A stretch of 42,891 nucleotides of DNA from the NCBI GenBank assembly GCA_016182015.1, contig JACOYC010000011.1, positions 1 through 42,891 of the forward strand, in the 5' to 3' direction. Under the pieces are notes generated by a model. That model saw nothing but the letters and a program-made list of their open reading frames with translations, did not search any database and was not told the origin of the DNA. The translations under genes were made by a program, and so were the position numbers. The stretch comes from Nanobdellati archaeon (GTDB lineage Archaea > Nanobdellota > Nanobdellia > UBA10117). This document shows positions 37,458-42,891 of the stretch, piece after piece (position 1 is the first letter of the stretch; the number at the start of each line of letters is the position of its first letter).

Positions 37458-37784
37458 ATGCTTTTTTGTGAGAAATGTGGTACGCTGCTGATGCCAGGCA
37501 AGGGCAAAACATTTAGCTGCCCTAATTGCGGCAAGCGGGTAAAGTCAGAAAAACTAATAATCAAAGAGTCCGGCGGAAAAAAACATTCAAAACTTAAGAA
37601 AGTTCCCAAAGAGATCAAAGCGACAGAGCCGATAGTTGAAGCGGTTTGTGATAAGTGCGGTAACAAGAAGGCATACTGGTGGACAGCACAGGTTGGCGCA
37701 GCCGGCCCCGGCACAGATGAAATTCCTGACGTAGAATTCTACAGATGCACGAAGTGCAATAATACATGGAGAAAGTCAGGCTGA
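37458..37784 (+). CDS. Second TFS-like zinc-ribbon protein (108 aa)
   Basis: Same build as the gene at 36944: LFCEKCGTLLMPGKGKTFSCPNCGK, a Lys-rich linker, then AVCDKCGNKKAYWWTAQVG and FYRCTKCNNTWRKSG. The D-E pair is present but the loop before FYRC is three residues longer (GTDEIPDVE). Some archaea keep several TFS copies, of which one can inhibit polymerase, so the two may differ in role. An AAGGTG ribosome binding site is 5-6 bases before the ATG. Confidence 0.82.
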   Translation: MLFCEKCGTLLMPGKGKTFSCPNCGKRVKSEKLIIKESGGKKHSKLKKVPKEIKATEPIVEAVCDKCGNKKAYWWTAQVGAAGPGTDEIPDVEFYRCTKCNNTWRKSG

Positions 37785-37842
37785 CTATTAATGTATTTTA
37801 CAAAGCAATAAACTTTAAATTGGTGACCCAGAATATCAAAAT

Positions 37843-38193
37843 ATGCCAGAAGACACAGAGCTGCAGGCCGGCGAGAGAAAAATAATCCGGCGGGCGCCAG
37901 CCATCGAACTGCCAATTTCGGAAATTAAAGAAGGCTTGGGCCGCGTCTCGTTCATCGGCACAGTGATAAACAAAAATCCCGACATCCAGAGCTTTATAGT
38001 TGATTATGAAAACGCCCGCGTGCTTGTCCTTACCAATGATCAGCATGCCTTCGAGTATATAAAAGAAGGCCAGCTTGTCAGGGTGTTTGGCAAAGTGATG
38101 GGTGCAGGCAGCGAAATAGAGATACTGGCCGATTTTATACAAGACTTTTCAAAAATAGACCGCGAGCTTTACGCCAGAGTATTCTATAAATAA
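37843..38193 (+). CDS. OB-fold nucleic-acid-binding protein, 116 aa
   Basis: A short charged N-terminus (MPEDTELQAGERKIIRR) followed by an OB-fold pattern: RVSFIGTVINKNPDIQSFIVDYENARVLV (shown in parts: RVSFIGTVINKN, SFIVDYENARVLV), EGQLVRVFGKVMGAGSEIEILADFIQD. It resembles the small RPA14/RPA41-type or RecO/Nbl-like single OB-fold proteins of archaea. Position just before PCNA in a replication-linked neighbourhood supports DNA binding. ATG 37843 has a TATA-like CTTTAAATTGG box about 25 bases upstream. Confidence 0.72.
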   Translation: MPEDTELQAGERKIIRRAPAIELPISEIKEGLGRVSFIGTVINKNPDIQSFIVDYENARVLVLTNDQHAFEYIKEGQLVRVFGKVMGAGSEIEILADFIQDFSKIDRELYARVFYK

Positions 38194-38272
38194 AACAGAT
38201 GAATAATTAACGAATAGCAAATAGTAACATATCTTTTTATATAATAACATATCCATTCAATTGAGGTGTATT

Positions 38273-38437
38273 ATGTTTGGCAAGAAAGCACAGGGAATGC
38301 ATGTTGCAAGCGGCGCGGATTTGATAATTATTTTAATCGGCGTAGTTATCGGCGTAGTTTTGGTTTACTATGGACTGAATGGTGGCTGGCTTCCTTCAGG
38401 TGCGTTCTGTCCGACGCCGGCGGAAACCATACTATAA
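38273..38437 (+). CDS. Pilin-like one-helix peptide, 54 aa
   Basis: MFGKKAQGMHVASGADLI is followed by one hydrophobic helix (IILIGVVIGVVLVYY) and a short tail with one Cys (GAFCPTPAETIL). The K-K-A-Q-G motif is the same as that of the small pilin-like proteins at 10171-11481, although this gene is 17 kb from them. A GAGGTG ribosome binding site lies five to ten bases upstream of the ATG. The next gene starts one base after its stop. Confidence 0.65.
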   Translation: MFGKKAQGMHVASGADLIIILIGVVIGVVLVYYGLNGGWLPSGAFCPTPAETIL

Positions 38438-38438
38438 A

Positions 38439-38621
38439 ATGGCGAGAACTCTTTCAATCGTCCGCAGGGAAATCATAACACTTGAAGAGGCAGGCCTTTT
38501 GTTTCTTGGCATCCTGTTCGGCTGGCTTGCGGGCCAGGGCGCGCCCTTCCTCTTGCTCGGCATCCCAATCGCGCTTTTTGCCTTGTGGGCGATGCACTTT
38601 GTTATGACTGGCAAGCCCTAA
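38439..38621 (+). CDS. Small two-helix membrane protein, 60 aa
   Basis: A basic N-terminal part (MARTLSIVRREIITLEEAG) and two hydrophobic segments (LLFLGILFGWLAG and FLLLGIPIALFALWAMHFVM). It begins one base after the peptide gene at 38273 and is probably translated with it. Family unknown. Confidence 0.55.
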   Translation: MARTLSIVRREIITLEEAGLLFLGILFGWLAGQGAPFLLLGIPIALFALWAMHFVMTGKP

Positions 38622-38671
38622 TAGTGTGCAGTAATATATAAATCAATATATATTCTCTACTTGCATAAACC

Positions 38672-38679
38672 ATTTAAAT
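38672..38679 (+). promoter_or_regulatory. TATA-like box before PCNA
   Basis: ATTTAAAT lies 22-29 bases before the ATG at 38701; a leaderless start is likely. Confidence 0.4.
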
Positions 38680-38700
38680 TTCTTTAAAATTGCCAGTGCG

Positions 38701-39447
38701 ATGTTCAGCCTGAAATTAGCAGAGCCGCGGATTTTGAATGGGGTAACGTCAATCCTTTCTGATTTTATTACAGAGGCGACATTTTCAATCCAGAAGGAAG
38801 GCATCAAGCTTCTGGCGATGGACCCCGCGAACATTTCAATGGTAATACTTAACATACTCCCGTCTGCGTTTATAGAGTACACAGTCGAGGCGCCGGAAGA
38901 GTTTACAATAAATCTTGAGAGTTTTAAGCAGGCCCTTAAGCGCGCGAAGCCGACAGATTCGCTTTCAATGACATCTGAAAAAAATAAGCTTAAGATTACA
39001 ATTTATAGTAAATCCACAAAACGATTTTTTATACCGCTGCTCGAGCGCGAGGGCAAGGAGCGGAAAGTTCCTGCGCTCGAATTTATGGCAAATGCGGAGC
39101 TTGTGGCCGCAGAGTTTCGCGATTACATAGATGACGCATCAATCGGCGGCGATGCGGCGACATTCGAGGCAGACAAAGCATCATTTGTAATTTCTGCCGG
39201 TGAGACAGGCAGCAAGGTCCATATAGAGCTGACGAAAGGCAATGATGCCCTGCTGCAAATCGCGGCTAAGGATGCAGTCCGCGCAACATATTCAGTTGAG
39301 TACCTGAAGAAGATGGCCCGCACAGCAGCCCTTTCCGACACTGTTTCTGTGCAGTTCAGTTCAGACTACCCGCTAAAGCTTGACTTTAAGGCGCTAAACA
39401 AGCTAGCCATGTCGTTCATTCTCGCGCCAAGAATAGAAAACAAATAA
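38701..39447 (+). CDS. pcn: DNA polymerase sliding clamp PCNA
   Basis: Forms the ring that tethers DNA polymerase and other replication and repair enzymes. The family pattern runs through its length: FSLKLAEP, LAMDPANISMVILNILPSAF, the interdomain region SKSTKRFFIPLLERE, FVISAGETGSKVHIEL, DAVRATYSVEYLKKMARTA and LDFKALNKLAMSFILAPRIE. 248 residues is the standard length. It is a single gene with its own promoter. Confidence 0.95.
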   Translation: MFSLKLAEPRILNGVTSILSDFITEATFSIQKEGIKLLAMDPANISMVILNILPSAFIEYTVEAPEEFTINLESFKQALKRAKPTDSLSMTSEKNKLKITIYSKSTKRFFIPLLEREGKERKVPALEFMANAELVAAEFRDYIDDASIGGDAATFEADKASFVISAGETGSKVHIELTKGNDALLQIAAKDAVRATYSVEYLKKMARTAALSDTVSVQFSSDYPLKLDFKALNKLAMSFILAPRIENK

Positions 39448-39530
39448 TAAACGCGCCCGGTATTAATTCAAAAACAATAGCAGCCAGCACATAAAACTTT
39501 AAATATCGGGGTTATTCTGCAATTTCGAAA

Positions 39531-40100
39531 ATGTATTGCCGGCACTGCGGTTCTGACATTAAAAGAAGTAAATTCTGCATGGCCTGCGGCAAGCGGGCTT
39601 CAGATTTGCCACGGGCGATTTTAATCATAAGTGTTCTGGCAGTTGTATTTGCAATTATCGCCCTGACTTTTTCATGGCCGGCCATGCAAATTGTTAATAA
39701 AACAACAGAGAGCACTATTGTAAAAGAGCTGGTAAAATATCCGACAGAAGAAGTAACACAGGAGCCGTTTAAATTTATTGTCGTAAATGCCGCAAACATC
39801 ACGCGCTATTATAATTACAGCGCGTATACCGTTGCGCGGATAGAACTTAAAAATACAGATACTGAAACTGGTTATTTCAGGGTGAATGCCAGCTTTGAAA
39901 ATCTTAAGACCGGCCAGAAAAGGAGCTCGCAACTTGGCTACGTGATTGACCCGCGCCAGACAAAGCTTTTTTATTTTGAATTTCAGCAGGGCGAATTGCC
40001 TACCCCATATATATTCAAGTACGATGTCCTGCCGCCGCTGAAGAATATTACAAAGACAACTACAAAACTTGTTGAGATTAAGCCGACCAATGCATCTTAG
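39531..40100 (+). CDS. Zinc-ribbon membrane protein, 189 aa
   Basis: An N-terminal zinc ribbon (MYCRHCGSDIKRSKFCMACGK), one membrane helix at about 32-52 (ILIISVLAVVFAIIALTFSW), and an exported beta-rich domain of about 130 residues with FRVNASFENLKTGQK and YVIDPRQTKLFYFEF, of the immunoglobulin-like build seen in FxLYD-type domains. Zinc-ribbon plus membrane helix plus sandwich is a common layout in archaea and Gram-positive bacteria, without known role. Confidence 0.65.
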   Translation: MYCRHCGSDIKRSKFCMACGKRASDLPRAILIISVLAVVFAIIALTFSWPAMQIVNKTTESTIVKELVKYPTEEVTQEPFKFIVVNAANITRYYNYSAYTVARIELKNTDTETGYFRVNASFENLKTGQKRSSQLGYVIDPRQTKLFYFEFQQGELPTPYIFKYDVLPPLKNITKTTTKLVEIKPTNAS

Positions 40101-40153
40101 TGAACAATCTAGTGAGCTGGCCAGCCAGTTGGATTTAATCTGGCGAACAACAA

Positions 40154-40198
40154 ACTTTATAAATGCCGCTCTTACAAAACAAACTAAGTTTGGAGGAA
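40154..40198 (+). promoter_or_regulatory. TATA box and ribosome binding site of the MC1 gene
   Basis: ACTTTATAAAT at 40154-40164 and TTTGGAGG at 40189-40196, six bases before the ATG at 40203. Together with the gene at 29752 this is one of few starts with a strong ribosome binding site, as expected of an abundant chromatin protein. Confidence 0.5.
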
Positions 40199-40202
40199 AA
40201 AA

Positions 40203-40469
40203 ATGACAAGGTATTTCGTTTTGGTGCAGGGAAGCAAGGAGACAGACCACGTGTTTACAGGCAGCTCGCCACGAAGAGCAGCGTTGAAAGCAGCAACCCG
40301 CGGATTTACGGACATCAGATTAAGGGAGCGCGGAACTGATAGATTGCATTCATTCAAGGGCTCGCGGAAAAAGTCAGCAGCGCCATCAGACAGGCCAGCC
40401 TGGTTGCCGGCACAGGTCTGGAGACCGGTAGTAAGAAAGGTAAGTTTAGTACACTTGAAAGAAAAGTAA
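40203..40469 (+). CDS. Chromosomal (chromatin) protein MC1
   Basis: MC1 is a small basic protein that bends and packs DNA, known mainly from methanosarcinas and haloarchaea and found in some DPANN. The family order is seen: RYFVLVQGS, VFTGSSPRRAALKAATRGF, IRLRERGTDRLHSFKGS and RPAWLPAQVWRPVVRK. 88 residues is a usual length. Upstream it has a TATA box and a strong ribosome binding site. Confidence 0.9.
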   Translation: MTRYFVLVQGSKETDHVFTGSSPRRAALKAATRGFTDIRLRERGTDRLHSFKGSRKKSAAPSDRPAWLPAQVWRPVVRKVSLVHLKEK

Positions 40470-40566
40470 AGGCTCTACTTATTCTGTCTTTTTCTCATAC
40501 TTCTTTTTCTTTTGTTGTTTCGGTCTCTGCCCATATAAAATAGATTTATCCGGCGTTATTTAAAGC

Positions 40567-41463
40567 TTACTTCGTGCTTTCTACGCGCGCCCAGCCGTCC
40601 CAATAATGCCTTTTCAGAATCCTGTCCTCGTAAAATACCAGCGCCCAGATGTAAAGCCGCGCAGGAAAAAGCAGCAGTGTCCAGAAAAATTCCTTCAGCG
40701 TCCTTGGATAAGCAAGCGCCCTGGCCGGCCCCTTGCGAATCTCGTTCCAGAAGCTCTTAACCCGCGGAAAATCCGGCGCAATCCGTTTCAGGTTCTCGTG
40801 CGCCTTTGCAGTTCGCACCCTTTGCTGAACAAAATCAGAAAAAGTTTCCGGATTTTTTACGTAAACCGGCGCGTTTTCTTCGTAGATTGTTTTGTAACCA
40901 TTTTTTCGAAATAAGTATGGCATTATCGCATCCTCAGCCACATTTAATGGTATTTCCGTTAAAATACCGGAACGCATGGCCAGCAGATATCCGGAAGCTT
41001 CCACCAACTTTCCGGATTCAAAGCTCTCCTTGCGGGCCAGATGAGCTCCGGCGTCCAGCAAGAGATGCGACCAGAAGCCAAGCATGTTATCTTTTTGGCT
41101 TGACGAAACTGGCCGGCCGCTCACGATGCCAACTCGTGCATCATAAAAGTGCTTCAATAAATTAGCGATAGAATTTTCTCCGACAAAAACATCGCCATCA
41201 GTTAAGATAAGTACGTCGCATTTAACTTCCTTCAAAATTAAATTCAGCGCGTAAGATTTTCCCCTGCCAGGATCTTGGAAGTGCTTTATATTTTTATGAT
41301 TGCGCGCATAAAAATCAACAACATCTTTTGTTTTTTTGTCAGGGCAGGCCACAATAATATTATAGTCATGTTCAAAATTATTATTATTATTAAGCACAGC
41401 TTCGATTGCCCTGCCGACCGTGTTCGGCTCTCTAAAAGCAGTTATTATAATAGAGACTTTCAT
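40567..41463 (-). CDS. Family 2 glycosyltransferase with C-terminal membrane segment, 298 aa
   Basis: Adds a sugar to a lipid or glycan from a nucleotide-sugar donor. VSIIITAFREPNTVGRAIEAVL is the start of the GT-A fold, with the DGD metal motif at about residue 90, GYLLAMR and AEDAIMPYLFRKNGYK for acceptor binding, and QQRVRTAKAH near 226. The hydrophobic segment at about 262-280 may anchor it. It overlaps the sugar-nucleotide gene by four bases, so donor synthesis and transfer are coupled. Confidence 0.85.
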   Translation of the reverse strand: MKVSIIITAFREPNTVGRAIEAVLNNNNNFEHDYNIIVACPDKKTKDVVDFYARNHKNIKHFQDPGRGKSYALNLILKEVKCDVLILTDGDVFVGENSIANLLKHFYDARVGIVSGRPVSSSQKDNMLGFWSHLLLDAGAHLARKESFESGKLVEASGYLLAMRSGILTEIPLNVAEDAIMPYLFRKNGYKTIYEENAPVYVKNPETFSDFVQQRVRTAKAHENLKRIAPDFPRVKSFWNEIRKGPARALAYPRTLKEFFWTLLLFPARLYIWALVFYEDRILKRHYWDGWARVESTK

Positions 41464-42407
41464 TTTGCTAATTTAACGCGCCAGTATTTGAGCATATCTT
41501 CTATCGTTTTTTCAATTGGAATTTCCTGTTGCCAGCCGGTAGCATCTTTAAATTTTGCTGAGTCGCCGAATATTATTGTCTCATCGGTCGGCCTGAGCAG
41601 TTTCGGATCGACTTCTACTTTTGGCTTTACGCTGCAGAAAGATATTGCGGTTTCCAAAATGTCTTTTATCAAATATGCATGCGAGCCTGAGATGTTGTAC
41701 GCTTCTCCCGCTTTGGCTTTTTCCACTGCCAGCACGAAACCGCGGATTTCATCGCGAACATCGGTAATCGCGCGCTTTGTTTCTAAGTTGCCGACTTTTA
41801 TTACTGGTTCTTGCAGGCCCAAGTCAATCGCCGCGAGTTGCTTTGTAAAGTCAGCACAAACATCGTTGACTTTACGCGGGCCGGTTGTGTTAAAAATTCT
41901 CATAGTGAACGCGTCGATGCCAAAGTTTTTCCAGTATTGATATGCCAAACCCTCCTGTGCAACCTTACTCACGCCGTATGGGTGCAGCGGCTTCATCGAC
42001 TGTGATTCTTTAATAGGAACATCTTTCGCGTCAACAAAGCCATACTGTGCTGACGAGCCAGCCACCAAAATCCTGCACTTCAGTTTTATATATTTCACTG
42101 CTTCAAACACATTTGTTGTTCCAGTAATGTTTGTCCGGATTGTGTCCCAAGGGTTATCCCACGACTTTGTCGGGTAGGACTGGGCTGCTAAATGAAATAT
42201 TTGTTCTGGCCGAACGTCTGCTATTAATCTGCGAACAACTGGAAAATTACCAACATCGCATCGTACTAGATTTGCCCTATTTTTTATCTCATTAACTAAA
42301 TTTACGGAACCGTAGTATGTGCCATGCACCTCGTGGCCTGCATCTGCTAACATATCAACAAGATGCGAACCCATGAACCCGCCAGCCCCAGTTATTAGTA
42401 CTTTCAA
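41460..42407 (-). CDS. NAD-dependent sugar-nucleotide epimerase/dehydratase (GDP-mannose 4,6-dehydratase-like), 315 aa
   Basis: An extended short-chain dehydrogenase acting on a nucleotide sugar. The Rossmann motif GAGGFMGSHL is at residues 7-16, HLAAQSYPTKSWDNP is typical of GDP-mannose dehydratase/GDP-deoxymannose reductase members, SSAQYG provides the catalytic Ser region, and YGVSK (Y-x3-K) the active-site Tyr and Lys. RAITDVRDEIRGFVLA and DETIIFGDSAKFKDATGW fit the same branch. Start at ATG 42407. It makes a deoxysugar or similar donor for surface glycans, probably used by the following glycosyltransferase. Confidence 0.85.
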   Translation of the reverse strand: MKVLITGAGGFMGSHLVDMLADAGHEVHGTYYGSVNLVNEIKNRANLVRCDVGNFPVVRRLIADVRPEQIFHLAAQSYPTKSWDNPWDTIRTNITGTTNVFEAVKYIKLKCRILVAGSSAQYGFVDAKDVPIKESQSMKPLHPYGVSKVAQEGLAYQYWKNFGIDAFTMRIFNTTGPRKVNDVCADFTKQLAAIDLGLQEPVIKVGNLETKRAITDVRDEIRGFVLAVEKAKAGEAYNISGSHAYLIKDILETAISFCSVKPKVEVDPKLLRPTDETIIFGDSAKFKDATGWQQEIPIEKTIEDMLKYWRVKLAK

Positions 42408-42441
42408 ATCAACACCCCGCTAAAATAAACTAGAAAATGTT

Positions 42442-42891
42442 TTAAACCTTACTAATAAAGTCCCCGACTAAATACTTCGTTTCTGCGTTTTTAATTGTTG
42501 TGGTTACGAAATCCCCTAATTTTAAGTTGCCTTTCAGCAGTATCGGTTTGTAGCTCGCATTTCTTGCTACAAAAGTCCCATCCTCGTTCTGTTCGTCAAC
42601 AATTGCCTCGCATATCCGGCCCACCCATTTTTTATTTTGCTCCAGCGTAATTTCATCGCAGAGCTTTGTCAGTTGCCGGCTTCGTTCCTTTTTCTCTGCC
42701 CCTGAAAGCTGTTTCATCTCGGCCGCTTTGGTGCCGGGGCGCGGCCAGAACTGTGATATATTTATTATGTCTGGCTTGGTTTCTTTTATTAGCTCAAAAG
42801 TTTTTTCGAAATCGTCTTCTGTTTCGGTCGGGAAACCGCAAATTATATCTGTGACAATCGTCAAATCCGGAATATTTTTTCTAAACTCTCC
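42442..42891 (-). CDS. MiaB/e-MtaB-type tRNA methylthiotransferase, C-terminal part (window edge)
   Basis: The gene runs off the end; at least 149 residues are seen. FRKNIPDLTI-V-TDIICGFPTETEDDF, then NISQFWPRPGTKAA are the C-terminal part of the radical SAM domain, followed by a helical linker and a TRAM domain (VDEQNEDGTFVARNASYKPILL, GDFVTTTIKNA). The archaeal members methylthiolate t6A at position 37 of tRNA. The radical SAM cysteines and the N-terminal domain are outside the window, so the exact branch is uncertain. Together with Taw2 it is the second position-37 tRNA-modifying gene here. Confidence 0.85.
   Translation of the reverse strand, partial: GEFRKNIPDLTIVTDIICGFPTETEDDFEKTFELIKETKPDIINISQFWPRPGTKAAEMKQLSGAEKKERSRQLTKLCDEITLEQNKKWVGRICEAIVDEQNEDGTFVARNASYKPILLKGNLKLGDFVTTTIKNAETKYLVGDFISKV

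Noticed and set aside
1-42891. CRISPR array
   Set aside because: The repeated hairpins are not evenly spaced direct repeats with unique spacers; no run of more than two equal repeats at regular distance was seen.
1-42891. tRNA or rRNA genes
   Set aside because: I found no cloverleaf with a T-loop GTTCGA-type motif and no rRNA-like sequence. The three-arm fold of the element at 9753-9884 lacks an anticodon arm and T-loop.

Overview
The window looks like a chromosome segment of a DPANN-type archaeon. Informational genes are archaeal: ribosomal protein L10e, RNA polymerase subunit L, two TFS-like zinc-ribbon proteins, PCNA, a chromatin protein of the MC1 family, Dph2, the wyosine enzyme Taw2, a DUF99 protein and an archaeal/ER-type signal peptidase. 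Many starts have an A/T-rich TATA-like box about 22-35 bases upstream and no leader, as is common in archaea. The phylum cannot be fixed from sequence reading alone.

Region 1 (1-22040) is one large cell-surface cluster. It holds a membrane-anchored surface protein, two related multi-pass membrane proteins, a divergent three-gene set of cytosolic proline-rich/coiled-coil proteins, a TadA/GspE-type secretion ATPase, a small ribbon-helix-helix-like protein and a TadC/FlaJ-type membrane platform that carries a frameshift near its end. A long run of short and long membrane-anchored proteins follows. Nearly all begin with a basic K-K/R-A/G/S motif directly before one hydrophobic helix, which is the layout of class III (type IV pilin-like) signal peptides. 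They include three small Cys-rich pilin-like proteins, a 923-residue mosaic, a 738-residue beta-propeller-like protein, four pseudopilin-like proteins and several one-helix peptides of 36-86 residues. I read this as an archaeal Tad-like pilus or surface-attachment machine with an unusually large set of tip or minor subunits. No prepilin peptidase is in the window.

Region 2 (22036-28834) mixes unknown small proteins with L10e, a degenerate PEP-synthase-like protein, a two-site zinc protein, an archaeal pilin, Taw2 and a DedA-family membrane protein. Region 3 (28857-34016) is a Dph2 gene split cleanly into N- and C-terminal genes about 4.2 kb apart. Four surface-type genes lie between the halves: a small secreted Cys protein, a strongly signalled 3-helix membrane protein, a second pilin and a 764-residue MopE-like Ca/metal-binding-repeat surface protein. 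Region 4 (33979-40469) is mostly housekeeping: RpoL, a Yip1-like protein, DUF99, signal peptidase, two TFS-like genes, an OB-fold protein, PCNA and MC1. Region 5 (40567-42891) is a sugar-nucleotide dehydratase/reductase with a glycosyltransferase, and the end of a MiaB/e-MtaB methylthiotransferase cut by the window edge.

A second layer runs across all regions. Short hairpin-rich, non-coding miniature elements sit at gene starts and stops and are flanked by roughly 12-17 bp direct repeats that look like target-site duplications (9753-9884, 21335-21450, 21756-21912, 22728-22841, 26596-26858, 29119-29193, 37258-37431). Two of them are near-identical copies 17 kb apart, one with a precise 51-bp insertion made of two extra hairpins. 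Independently, a purine-rich ACCAAAGAC-like low-complexity repeat occurs in three protein linkers and two intergenic regions.
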